NCBI RefSeq assembly: GCF_003086295.3
Contig: NC_092042.1
Coordinates: forward strand, 45,196,137-45,260,136
DNA length: 64,000 nt
Origin: Arachis hypogaea
Taxonomy: Eukaryota > Streptophyta > Magnoliopsida > Fabales > Fabaceae
Direction: 5' to 3'
Part shown: one piece after another, positions 12,690-26,183 of the stretch
How positions within the stretch are numbered: position 1 is the stretch's first letter
Layout: every line of letters begins with the position of its first letter
Made by a program: the position numbers and the translations under genes
The notes under the pieces: generated by a model
Seen by the model: only the letters and a program-made list of their open reading frames with translations
Database searches by the model: none
What the model was told of the DNA's origin: nothing

Positions 12690-13145
12690 AGTGTTTAATA
12701 TTTAAAAAAAAAATTGTTATAAAATATACTTATATTTTGTGACAAATAATTAACTTGTTACAAATAATATTAAATTTTGTGACAAATTAATTTTTTGTTA
12801 CAAAACAATTGGAGTTTTTGAAACAAAAAGTTGTTTTGTTACAAAACAATTAGAGTTTTTGAAACAAAAAAAACAAATTGTTACAAAATATTTCGAATTT
12901 TTGTAACTTCTTTTTTTTGTTACAAAATATTACAATATTTTGTAACAAAATACTATCTCGTTACAAAAACTAACATAATTTGTAACAAAATAAAACAGGT
13001 TGTTACAAAATATTATCATGTTTTGTAACAATTTGTAATGTTGTTACAAAACATTATTCTTTTGTAACAATCACTAATTATTATTACAAAAAATCATTTT
13101 TTGTAACAATTTTAAATTTGATACAAATTTTTTGTTACAAATATT
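12690..13145. repeat. Right subterminal TTGTAACAAA array
   Basis: Over twenty close copies of TTGTAACAAA or TTTGTTACAA in alternating orientation, mirroring the left end of the CACTA element. An open frame at 12831-13028 is only a by-product of the repeat. Confidence 0.75.
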
Positions 13146-13161
13146 TCATTTTCTTGTAGTG

Positions 13162-13250
13162 CTCTCTCTTCTTTATTTCTGGTCCCACTTATAAATCAAA
13201 GGTGAGAGATCACACTGGATTCTGTCAAGTGTTAAAAAAACTGGAGAGCA
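13162..13250. repeat. Right arm of the MITE split by the CACTA element
   Basis: Reverse complement matches the left arm at 8590-8662 through 'CTCTCCAGT' and 'CCAGTGT'. See the left arm for the argument. Confidence 0.4.
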
Positions 13251-13295
13251 TCTATTTTCTTCTAGTGGGAGTGGATTTGTGATGAAACATATTAC

Positions 13296-14058
13296 TAGGG
13301 GTGGTAAAGTGGGCTATCCGCTCCACCAAAGTCCACCACAAAACGAGACGGACCGGTCGGCCCCTCAAAAGTGATATGGGCTGAACTTGTTATTCTGCCC
13401 TGTCTTGCCTCTTTTAAGAAAAATAAACAAATCAAGCTTATTAATACCAGAAGAAAACGCCACTGGCAGAGAAGAAGAGCACGCACCGCTATCCACTGTA
13501 AAGCTGAGAAAGGGAGAGACAGAGCACCTTTGAGAGGAAGACAGAGCACCTTTGAGAGGGAGAGAGTGCCAGGGGCGCCAGTGCGAGGAGATCGACGAGC
13601 ACCTTACACAGCCATGCCAACCGCAGCTTTTGATTGGCAGCGTGAAACTACCCCCTTTAGAGTTGAGTCGCTGTTGATTCTTTGTGCCGCTGAGGGGCTT
13701 CATGTGCAGCGCAAAAGAAAAGCTAGGACTACCAGCACGACGATGTTGCTAGAGTGAGAGAGGGCAAGATTCTGTGTGTTTGATTGAACCCAGAGGACAG
13801 AGGGCACTAGGACAAAGGCTCAAGAATGCAGTGCTGTGTTGTGTGAACCCTAATTCCCTTAATTTTAAATTTATATGATGTTAGTAAACTGACCAAAATG
13901 CCCACTAAAATGAAAACATATAGTTGGCCTGCCGGACTAGATCGTTGCACTCCGTTAAAGTCTGTGGGTTTGGTGGGTGCAAATCTCATCCCAGTCTATC
14001 TTTTTTTATTGTTTTGACGGTTTGGCCCAGCAAATTTTATCCGTTTTGTCACTTCTTA
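13296..14058. mobile_element. Short non-autonomous hAT element
   Basis: The ends are TAGGGGTGGTAAA on the left and, as reverse complement, TAAGAAGTGACAAA on the right, the form typical of plant hAT termini. The 8-bp duplication CATATTAC lies on both sides (13288-13295 and 14059-14066), which fixes the 763-bp element. The interior is GC-richer and holds a short direct repeat of 'gacagagcacctttgagagg' near 13518-13560. Overlapping frames on both strands (13295-13757) match nothing I recognise. Confidence 0.85.
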
Positions 14059-14264
14059 CATATTACTCTAAAATAGAAGTATAGAATTTGAAGTTTTATT
14101 TTAAAATGAAAAATAATAAAAAATTAATATTTTTTTTAATATTGACTAATATTTTGAGCAAATATTTTATTTTCATACGGATAAGATATAGAATTCAGTT
14201 TACACTTTATAGTTTAATTCATAGAGTTTAGTTTGTAAAATTTAGTAAGGATTTAAATAGTTTG

Positions 14265-14607
14265 AAAAAAGGACAAATAGGTTTTTGACTTTTTTATTTG
14301 CGGACATGTATATCTTTGATGATTTGAAAATACATTTAAATCCTTAACTTTCTCAAAATATGGACATATAAATTTTTGGGGCTAATTTATCTCATTTTAA
14401 AAACTCTTTCACGTGTACATCCGTATATTGCCTAGGCCAGTACAATGGAAGCTGTGCTTGATTTTTTCATTGGATCTGCCAGGCCCAAAGTAAACAGGGA
14501 TCAATGTGTCCAAATTTTGAGAAGGTCAGAAATTTAAATGTATTTTCAAATCGCTAGAAATTTAAATGTCGGCAAGCCAAAAAGTTAAGGACCTATTGTC
14601 CTTTCTC
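14265..14607. mobile_element. MULE-type MITE with 9-bp duplication
   Basis: This 343-bp element has inverted repeats of more than 100 bp, starting GAAAAAAGGACAAATAGG on the left and GAGAAAGGACAATAGG on the right read in reverse. AAATAGTTT flanks both sides (14256-14264 and 14608-14616). Long inverted repeats with a 9-bp duplication indicate a Mutator-like MITE. It has no coding capacity. Confidence 0.85.
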
Positions 14608-14901
14608 AAATAGTTTTATATTTACTTAATATACTAAAATTGGGTTTTTTCCCAACTAATAAAGGTGACGTGTCGATCTCTCGTGAGTTTGTTTCCCTCC
14701 AAAATGAATGAAATTTTTCATCTATTCTAAATTATTTTATAAAGAATATCTTTATTATAATTATATTATAATTAATATTTAATGAATAATATATAATTAT
14801 ACTAATTTAGGAACATATCTTCATTATAATTATATCAAATCAATATGTAATGCACTATTAAACTACTTTTCAATTATCAATTAAAAATACTTTTAATCAT
14901 T

Positions 14902-14965
<64 letters not shown>

Positions 14966-15132
14966 TATGATAATGACACCAGTCGTGGTAATCATGATAA
15001 GAATATTTGATTCTAATCATAAAATGATATCTTATAATATTAATAACGCAAATTGATTTTAAATATTTGTAGTTATTTTAATTATATTAATTATAAAAAT
15101 ATTAATATAATTTTAATTCTTATTCATTATTC

Positions 15133-15181
<49 letters not shown>

Positions 15182-15890
15182 TGTAATTGATAAAATTGAC
15201 ATTATCATGTGGGTAAAGTAAAAACTTAAAATTATAATAATTTATCACGGATAATTGTAAAAATTATAATAGGATTACATAAAATTATTTTTAGCATTAG
15301 CATATAATAATTGTACAAGTTATGTTTTTTATTACTTTAACTCATTATAATTCTATTTTCTTATGATACTTATTTCAAACATTTTAAGTTATTAAACCCG
15401 TCCATGATAATATATCTCTACCCCTTTTCTATTTCAATCTGTGTATATTAGGTATAATATTCTTATTTATTGTCCGAAATTTCTCTGATCATGATAGAAG
15501 ATAATGATTCTAATTATGATATGATTAAATTATATAATTTTAACAAAATTAATATATGATGCATAATTACTGTATTTAATAAAAAATTACCTTAATAATA
15601 AATAATTTACATATTTATTTTTGTTTTACTAAAGTCTATATATAGTATTTTTCTGTGGTATATGAATCTAAATTTGAGAGTCAACTCATAATTTTATATT
15701 TTTTTTACTACTTCATAGAATAAGAATGTATTCTTCATTTTTTTATTGAAATTGATCCTTTTAAGGTACAATTTATAATTTTTTATAATGTTTTTCATAT
15801 ATTCATTCTATTATATTATTCTTTTGATATTTATTAATTGTTGTTACTCTAAGTTATTCTTATCGTCTAATATTCCAGTTCGATTGTCTT
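14608..15890. repeat. AT-rich stretch with two (AAT)n microsatellites
   Basis: Strongly AT-rich sequence with AAT/TAA microsatellites at about 14904-14964 and 15133-15179. No gene or RNA is visible. Confidence 0.8.
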
Positions 15891-15899
15891 TTGCCACAA

Positions 15900-16322
15900 T
15901 CGTTTACAATGCATCACATCCATGAAATACCTCATTGAGTTGTCTTCACTGATTCGGGTTCTAACTACATGGATGTAAGCATTCAAAGGAGCAATAATCT
16001 CTACTTTACCGAAGGATAGTTGGATCTACTTACCTATTATGACCAACCTAATGAAATGTGGTTAAAGTTAGCTTTCTTGGGAGGAGCTCGATTTTTTATT
16101 GAGAAATTGTTTCCACGGAACTTTATAGGGCAAGTTCAAGTTCCATCCCCTCCATACTTTTTACGTCTGCCCGAAGATTTTCGAAGTGGAGTACATAATG
16201 AGATTGAATTTTCTAAGTTTAAGTTCAATTTTGCTAAATTCGTGACAAACTCAGATATGCAATTTCAACGATTGATAATATATTTAAATTTTCTTATTTT
16301 AAGCTTTTCGTTATTAGAATAA
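15900..16322 (+). pseudogene. Decayed plant gene fragment, perhaps B3-like
   Basis: A frame running through 15918-16322 reads as protein with a TGA near 15955 and a TAG just before 16020. The 100 codons from 16020 begin with TTG, so there is no genuine start. Recognisable-looking text includes 'FTDSGSNYMDVSI', 'MWLKLAFLGGARFFI' and 'EFRSGV'-like 'DFRSGVHNEIEFSKF'. The alternation of short beta-strand-like segments recalls plant B3 DNA-binding proteins, but I cannot confirm that by eye. Base composition is less AT-rich than its surroundings. It is an isolated fragment without visible transposon ends. Confidence 0.35.
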
Positions 16323-16329
16323 TTTTATT

Positions 16330-16986
16330 AATCAGATTTTTGCACTTAATAACAGAACTGATGCGGCATGCTCTTAAGGTGTTACCTGATTTATTCCATT
16401 TAATTCGTTAAAGTAAATCAATTATAATTAATTAATTATATCAATTAATTAATTTGATTAGATATTCAAATCTCACCATTTATTATAATTTATATGAATT
16501 GATTAATTATAATTAATTATATGAATTAATTAATTTAGTTAATTATATTAATTATTTGATTTGATTGGAGTAAATATTGAATTATTTAATAAATAATAAA
16601 TATGATAACGAAATATATAAATTAATTTAACTAGTTTATTTTTCTCAATACTATCTATTTATACCAGATCAAATATTTTTTACTCATTCGCTTTCTTTTC
16701 TCTCTCTCCCTCCTTCCCTCTCTCCCCCTCTTTCTCTCTCGTGTTTGAGTACAATTTTTATAATTTATTAAATTTTTGTTTCTTTTATCTTTATTTATAC
16801 ATTTCATTTTTCTATATTTTTTTTAAATTTTTGTATTTTAATTGCTTATTATTAGGCGCATACTTTTTTTATAAATTTTAACTTCTGATTAAAATTAACA
16901 AAAAAATGTGTCATTTTTGTGTTGTTTTTAAATAATTTTACTATAATTTTGTTTTGTAATATTCTATTTTGTCATGTGTACTTCAA

Positions 16987-17055
<69 letters not shown>

Positions 17056-19780
17056 TGTCTTTTTTTATGATTCACAGTTAATATATACATTGTTTGTGTA
17101 TGTTTTTTATATGTTAATATTTTTATTGGTTCTCTTTATTTTATTTTTTTTGTGTATCTCTTTGTTGCTCTTTATTTTAGTTATATATATTCATTGATTT
17201 CTCTGTATTGATGCTCTTTTTATTTGAAATATCGTGACAATTTAGAGTGTATGTTATAATCCATGTGATATTCGTTAATTTGTTGTATCGTTTTAGATGG
17301 GTTATGTTATAATGTGCTTAAGGAGTTGACTTAAAATTATAATATAATATATAAATTTATAATATGATTTATAGTATACTAAAATATTAGGACATTATCA
17401 TATAGCTATTTTTTTATTTGTCTGTTAGATTTAACTATATAGGATCTTGAAAATTATGCAATTATATAATTAATTATTTTTTCATATAATTATTGTATTG
17501 ATCATTTACATTAGTGAGACTATTTTCAATATTAATATTTATAAATATACTATTATTTATATAATTGATTGAATCATCTTATTTGTTTAAATTTAATTCT
17601 ATTAAATTAATTATTCAAGGTGTCATCGCTATTTCTATTTTTAAAGAATTTTTTAAATATTATATAATAATTCTAATAACATAATAACAATTAAAAAAAG
17701 TAAGACGGTACAAAATTGCAATGATGATAAGATTGAAATACCCGTGATAAAGTTATGTTGATAATATACACTTGGTATTCCAAACAACTATATTAGTAAT
17801 TACTTAAAATAAATAACAAAATAACTTATAGGATATTATTTTATTTAAATTATTAATAATTAAAAAAATAAAAAGTCAGTAATTATTTTTAAAATAGACA
17901 TTAAATTTAATTTCATGGTATTAATTTATTTGAGTTGTTAATAAAATTTATAATTTTCGGACTTATATCTACTCAATTTATATATTTTATTTTATTTTAC
18001 TTTAACAAAAAATTGAGACATGTATTTTTAATTATTTATTTAGAAAGTATAGTGAAATGAGTTATATCAATTATAATTAATTATCGATAATAGATATCAA
18101 TAAATTGATTGTATTAATTTATAAGATGAATAATGTGTAATAAATGTTGTGAAATTAATTATAATAAATTAATAGTTAATAAATAAAAAACTAAACGGGA
18201 CTTTTTTTATTGCTTTTTAATGGATATACATTTTTATAATTTTACTTTAATTTCTCTTTATCTCTTCCTTTCACATTTATTTCTTTTAATTTATTGAACT
18301 AAATCAATTATATTAATTATTTATATTAAATAATTAAGTACTTTTTAATGAGTTATTATAATTGTGCCTTTAGACTATAGATTAAAAATATTATAAAAAA
18401 ATCTTTTATAAAAGTTGTTAAAAAATAAATATTTTTAAAATGTGTCCTTAAGACACAAATTAACTAAATTATTTTTCAATTTAATATATTTGATTCAATT
18501 GTATTAATTATAACTAATCAATTATGTAATTTTATTTGTTTAGGATAAATATTTTATTATTTAATATTTTATTTAATTCATTAAATTATATTAATCATAA
18601 ATTCAAATATTTAATTTAATTAGAGTAAATATCAAATTATTTTAAATTTTATTTGATTCATTAAACCAAATTAATTATAACTAATTTATTATTTAATATG
18701 ATCGAGATAAATATTAAATTATTTAATAAATAATATATATAGCAATGAAATAAATGAACTCAATTAATTCAAATTATTATCTTATTATTTTATATATCCC
18801 TCTTCTCCTTCTCTATTTTGTACTTCAGATAAAATATTTGAAATTTTTTAAATTTGTTTTCTTATCTTAATTTTGCTAATATTTTTCTATGATTTTGTTT
18901 TATATTAATTCTTTTTTTATTTATTTTGATTAATAATTCTTAAGGGTATTATTATTTTATTTAAAGATAATTTAAATTTTTTGTAATATTTTTATAAAAG
19001 TTGATTAATAGGTTTTTTTTAAATATTTTTTTTGAATTTTTTTTAATAAGATCGTATTTTAATTTTTCTCTTTCATCCTTTGTATTAATTAATTATATTA
19101 ATCTTCTATTACAATACATTTTTTATCTACTCCACACATTATCTTTTCTATCTTCTTTAAATTTTTTAATTGCCCTTTTTACTTTATTTTTAATTATTTA
19201 TTTTATTTTTACTTCTCATATATAGGTTTATTATAATTCATCTTAGGTTCTTTTTTAATTTAAGTAATTTTTTAGGTTATATATTACCATTGATGCTTTT
19301 ATTTTGTTTAGTGTATTTTTTTAGTTTGTGTTTAATATAATAATCTTTAAATATCTATTCTATTATGTAAAAATTAAATTTTTGCACTTAATGATAAAAC
19401 TGTCGTAATATGTTTCTGATGGTGTTTTTCAATTTATTTCTTTTAAATCATTAAATTTATTTTATTATAAAAAATTAATTATATCAACTAATTGATTTGG
19501 TTAATTATTTAAATATCATACAATTTATTATAATTTCTATCAATCAATTAATTGTAATTCAAATTGAATAATTATTTTGTTACGAAATTATTATTTCCTA
19601 ATTTATTTATGGGCAATACATATATTAATTATAATCATAAATTAAGCTATTTTACATTAAATGACTTATATAATAGTCATCTCATTTATTATCATAAATG
19701 TTGAATTAAATAAGTCATTATTACTTTTGATTTAGAATTAAATGAGAATAAAACCAAAGATACTATCTTATTCGGTCTTT
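16330..19780. repeat. AT-rich desert with diffuse repeated segments
   Basis: Segments rich in TTAATTATAATTAATTA followed by a (C/T)TCTC-rich stretch recur at about 16330-16740, 18480-18860 and 19380-19570. The first and third also share a 'TTTTTGCACTTAAT' lead-in. These look like copies of one old AT-rich repeat. An (AT)n tract lies at 16989-17047. No gene is seen; frames at 16919-17197 and 19001-19225 are composition artefacts. Confidence 0.5.
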
Positions 19781-20120
19781 TGGGTTTAATGGGTGTCACA
19801 CTCAAATATAAATAGTGACTTCCGGATTTTAGTCTCTAACACATCAAAGCGATCTCTGTAACTCTTTTTTCATAAAAGGAATTTCGATTCAACTCTATCA
19901 GGGATACATAAAGTTTTCAAAAAACAAAGGAATTGTATGAATTTGTATGAATTCTAAACGTTCAAACTTACGATATTGTTTCAGTTCGTTGTCGTTACGA
20001 GAATGACTCTAATCTATACGTGTCTAAAGACCAGAATAGATTAAATATTATTTAAACAATTTATTTCTAATATTGGTATTTGATTAAATTAGTTTTAGAG
20101 AAATTTAAATTATTGACTCA
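19781..20120. other. Spacer, nothing recognised
   Basis: AT-moderate sequence between the desert and the Pack-MULE. No gene or defined repeat. Confidence 0.5.
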
Positions 20121-20129
20121 ATTTATATA

Positions 20130-21604
20130 GAGTAAACTACCATTTATACCCACGAAAGTTGAAGACGCTGACATATTTACCCATAGAAAAAGGAAATTAC
20201 CATTTGTACCCATGAAATATGGATTTCGCATAACAAAATTATCCAAACACTAAAAAATTACTTAAAATCCCTAAATTACCCTTATCTCCACCACCACACC
20301 ACCTCCTTCACCCAATCATCTTTTTAACCCTAATCCTCTTCAGCCAGCCACCACCTCTCTTTTCCTTTTCAATCTCAAATCCCACCACCACCTTCTTCAC
20401 CCAACCATCACCCTCTTCACCCAACAACCACCCCTCTTTCCCACCATTGCTCCAATGGCTCCTTGCCACACCCTCTTCACTTTCATCCTCACAATCACAG
20501 CAACACTTGCTGCCGCTTCCCCGGAGAAGAAGAGCACCTCGGCAGAGAGAGTTTCAACGACCGCGACCTCGGCCCTGTTCCTCCCAACTGGAAAGGAAAT
20601 TAGGAAAATCAGTGGCGGAAGAGAAATACAAAACCCTAGAGGTAGTAGAGAAGAACCCCAAATCAGGGGTGTTCCACCTATACTTGAATCGCCCGAGACA
20701 ACGCAACGCTCTGACGCATGATTTCTTCACTGAATTTCCCAAAGCCCTGTATGCCCTAGACCACAACCATGACATCAACGTCATCGTGTTATCCGGCGCC
20801 GGTGATCACTTCTGCTCCGGAATCGACATTTTCCAGTTGAAATCTATCACGCAGACCTACCACGATGCCGGGGAGAGTCTCCGTCGGCAGATCCTGGCGA
20901 TGCAAGATTCCGTCACGGCGTTGGAGCGGTGCCGGAAGCCAATGATTGCTAGTATCCATGGCGCTTGCATCGGTGGTGCAATTGACATCGTGACAGCCTG
21001 TGACTTAAGGTATTGCACGGAGGACGCATTCTTTTCGGTGAAGGTGGTTGATTTGGCCCTGGCTGCTGATCTCGGCACTCTTCAGAGATTGCCATTAATT
21101 GTTGGCTACGGTAATGTCATGGAGTTGGCCTTGACAGCTCGCCGGTTTTCCAGTTCCGAGGCTAAGCAGTTGGGCCTCATTTCTCGTGCTTTCCCTTCCA
21201 AAGATGACCTCGATCAAGCTGGCAGCTGCGTCGCTGGAAGGGACTTCCCCACCGCCTTGTGCAACCGAAAGATTATTGGGGCTCGCTACTCCACCGACTA
21301 CGAGGCCACCAACGGCAAGATGAATGACACCCTTGAGTACCGTTCTCCCAGGGAATCCGATGGCCATGGCACCCACACCGCTTCCATCGAGATTGAGAGA
21401 GAGAGAGAGAGAGAGGAGGGGAGAGGAGATGATAGTGGTAGTGGTGGAGAGAGGGGTAGTTTAGGGATTTTATTTAATTTTTTAGGGCTTGGATAATTTT
21501 GCTTGTAAAAATTATTTTTCATGGGTACAAATGGTAATTTTCTTTTTTTATGGGTAGATATGTCAGCGTTTTCAACTCTCGTGGGTACAAATGGGAGTTT
21601 ACTC
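20130..21604. mobile_element. Pack-MULE carrying two captured gene fragments
   Basis: The 1,475-bp element has inverted repeats of about 160 bp. Left starts GAGTAAACTACCATTTATAC and right, reversed, GAGTAAACTCCCATTTGTAC; both continue through 'CGCTGACATAT.TACCCATA' to 'ATCCCTAAA'. The 9-bp duplication ATTTATATA is perfect (20121-20129 and 21605-21613). This is a textbook Mutator-like insertion. The interior has no transposase but holds a dienoyl-CoA isomerase fragment and a subtilase fragment fused in one frame, so it is a Pack-MULE. A GA-rich microsatellite (about 21390-21430) separates the second capture from the right repeat. Confidence 0.92.
20447..21496 (+). pseudogene. Chimeric frame: dienoyl-CoA isomerase plus subtilase
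   Basis: A 349-codon open frame inside the Pack-MULE. Residues 56-256 match the crotonase-fold delta3,5-delta2,4-dienoyl-CoA isomerase of plant peroxisomes, which handles double bonds during fatty-acid beta-oxidation. Oxyanion-hole segments 'SGAGDHFCSGID' and 'HGACIGGAID' and Asp180 and Asp208 are present. The catalytic Glu, normally in 'KEVD', is Val200. From about 258 the frame switches to a plant subtilase: 'CNRKIIGARY', 'SDGHGTHTAS' with the catalytic His307. The Asp and Ser of the triad and all later domains are absent. The tail reads through a GA repeat into the right inverted repeat. The frame opens with TTG; the first in-frame ATG is residue 152 (20900). An ATG at 20455 belongs to another frame that stops at 20721. 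A stable enzyme is unlikely; transcription is possible. Confidence 0.8.
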
Positions 21605-21613
21605 ATTTATATA

Positions 21614-21900
21614 TTACAACTATTCTTTTTGAATATATTATTTTTACATTTTTTAAAATAAAATTTCTTTTTTTTTTTCTGATTTTTAAGTTTATTTTCT
21701 TTCTTAGATATATGTATCACCTTTTTTTCTCATTTTATATTTTAGATTAGTAATGTAATTATTAATAAAAATATATTTAAAAAATATTACAACATCACTA
21801 TTTAAAAGAAGAAAGATACGTGAAAAAAAGAAAAACAAAAAATTAAAAATCACTATTAGAAAAAACTGTTAATATGCGTATGAATAGAATCGAAATTGAG

Positions 21901-21968
<68 letters not shown>

Positions 21969-22171
21969 AAAAATTATTGCATAATTGTAGAATAAAAAAA
22001 AATTATATATATAAAATAAAATAATTATAATAAAAAAATAATTAATATATGTGATTTAAATGTTTTTAATAACCAGTAACATAAAGTTTAATAAAATATA
22101 ATTCACATATTTTTTTATTTATGTATATGTATAGAATTATTTATGTATATGTATATATTAAGAAAAACTAC

Positions 22172-22220
<49 letters not shown>

Positions 22221-22465
22221 TTTAACAAAATTAATATATAAGGTTATGGAAAGTTCTATCCAAATTTGACAAGAACAAAATGACTTACATACAAATGGTT
22301 CTTATGGATAATAAGATAAGTTGATTATTTTTCATGATTCTTTCAAGTGATGTCAGGTCTATTTTATAAATATTTTTGGTTTATATTTTAATGTTTTTAA
22401 TAACCGGTAACATAGAGTTTAACAAAATATAATTCATATACTTTTTTATTTACGTATATGTATAG

Positions 22466-22512
<47 letters not shown>

Positions 22513-22980
22513 TTTAACAAAATTAATATATAAGGTTATGAAAAGTCTCATCCAAATTTGACAAGAATAAGACGACATTTGTCATTATTCTTTCAAGTGA
22601 TGCTAGGTCCAATTTATAAATATTTTTGTTCATATTTTAAGTTTGTTTGATAAGTAAACCCTTATACGCGAATCAAAGACAATACGATTTTATAGATTTA
22701 TAAGTGCTAATAGCCTTTATATTTAATTTGTTTTATAGTGTGATGATAACCAATATATTTATTGATGAATTTAACTATTACTATATTATTTATGATCATA
22801 TTCAGTATATATGTCTGATTTATTAAAAAAAATAAATTATTAAAATCGATTAATAATTATTTTAGAATTAATCTAATTAACACTAAATTAAAAAAAATAA
22901 ATATATATAACATGTTATTTTTTTATTAATCAAATTATTATAATTTAAATTAATTTAAAAAAAATAATTTAAAATTATAA
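21614..22980. repeat. AT-rich stretch with (AT)n tracts and a tandem duplication
   Basis: (AT)n tracts lie at about 21904-21962, 22178-22216 and 22468-22508. Two similar units, about 22050-22385 and 22386-22640, share 'GTTTTTAATAACC.GTAACAT', an (AT)n tract, 'AATTATTTAACAAAATTAAT' and 'CCAAATTTGACAAGAA' in the same order, so this is a direct duplication of some 300 bp. No coding sequence is visible. Confidence 0.7.
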
Positions 22981-22998
22981 TTTTCGTAATTATATTTG

Positions 22999-23008
22999 TA
23001 TATATAAA
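22999..23008 (+). promoter_or_regulatory. Candidate TATA box of the RPSA gene
   Basis: TATATAAATT lies about 155 bp upstream of the RPSA start codon and is followed by a pyrimidine-rich leader (23040-23150), as in many ribosomal protein genes. The background is AT-rich, so the match is suggestive only. Confidence 0.4.
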
Positions 23009-23159
23009 TTATGGTCGACTGATCTAATGTGAGAGAAACAGAAGTGCCTCTCCAAACCCTCACTCGTCAAACCTTCTTCCTCTCGCCGCTGCCACTACTA
23101 CTACTTGGACCTTCAAGCGTTTCCAAATCTTCTCAAGAGACCAAATCTCCACCGCAACA

Positions 23160-25427
<2,268 letters not shown>

Positions 25428-25740
25428 GATGAGTATGGGATTTTCTTTTATTTAGGATAGATGCATCATTACCTGGTTTGATATTTGAAGTTGTAAAATT
25501 TTGATTTAGCATACTGATACTTGGTTTGTTTCAACAATTTAATTATTCCGTTGCGAGCGCTAATGGTACTGAAGTTTGCTGAGACAAAAGAATATGTCGG
25601 GATAACCTTAAAAGATCACATTTTGCATATTTTGACCTATTATCTCAATTTTTCGGATGCCCCATCTTTAATTGAAATTCAAACTTGCTATGTAAGAATA
25701 AAATTTTAAACTGTTCATACTATGGACAATAATCTATCAT
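25428..25740 (+). other. RPSA 3' region
   Basis: AT-rich sequence after the stop codon that should hold the 3' untranslated region and polyadenylation site. No clear AATAAA signal stands out. The region ends where LINE sequence begins. Confidence 0.4.
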
Positions 25741-26183
25741 TTAATAACTGTAAGAAAATGTCGCATATCTAATCAATTTCCAACGACATAGGTCTTCCTG
25801 AATCCTAATTGTACTACCTCTGCCAATTTTCCATAGGATTTCTTTTTCTAGCACTTTTCGACTCTCCAAAACACTTTGCCATTCCCAAGATGGATTGTTC
25901 CTGGCCTCTGCCTTTAAAAAGCTTGAGAACTTGAAATATTTATTCTTATACACTTTATAAATAAGAGAGTGTGGCTTAGTTATTAGTCTCCACCCCTTGC
26001 TTTACTATCATTGCAAGATAAGGATTTAAGATCTTTGAAGTTAAGACCTCCTTGAGATTTAGGTCTACAAAAAATTTTCCATCCTATCCAGTGCATCCTT
26101 TTTTCTGAGCCTTGCTGTCTCTACCAAAATTGAAGCATGAGCTTTTGAATTTCATCAAAGAACGTCTCTGGTAGTTTAAAACA

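Larger units (their letters stand above)
8663..13161. mobile_element. CACTA (En/Spm) element with a captured gene
   Basis: The element begins CACTACAAGAAAAA at 8663 and ends TTTTCTTGTAGTG at 13161, the canonical plant CACTA termini. The flanking trinucleotides are CTT and CTC, so the 3-bp duplication has one mismatch. Both subterminal zones (8680-9010 and 12690-13145) are packed with TTGTAACAAA words in both orientations, as expected for transposase-binding repeats. No TNPA or TNPD transposase frame is visible, so it is probably non-autonomous. The interior holds captured S-acyltransferase exons (10476-11167) and a GC-rich segment at 11100-11560. The rest, including 9010-10450 and 11600-12690, is AT-rich with nothing recognised. 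Confidence 0.85.

Noticed and set aside
12831..13028. 65-codon frame near the right CACTA end
   Set aside because: Produced by the TTGTAACAAA repeats ('TKTI', 'CYK' pattern), not a gene.
14904..15179. Possible repeat-spacer array
   Set aside because: The repeats are pure AAT microsatellites without unique spacers, in a plant genome; not a CRISPR array.
16919..17197. 92-codon frame across an (AT)n tract
   Set aside because: It encodes a Tyr-Ile run and hydrophobic low-complexity text; a microsatellite artefact.
20455..20721. 88-codon ATG-started frame in the Pack-MULE
   Set aside because: It has an ATG but its later part runs out of frame through the isomerase fragment; the conserved protein text is in the other frame.
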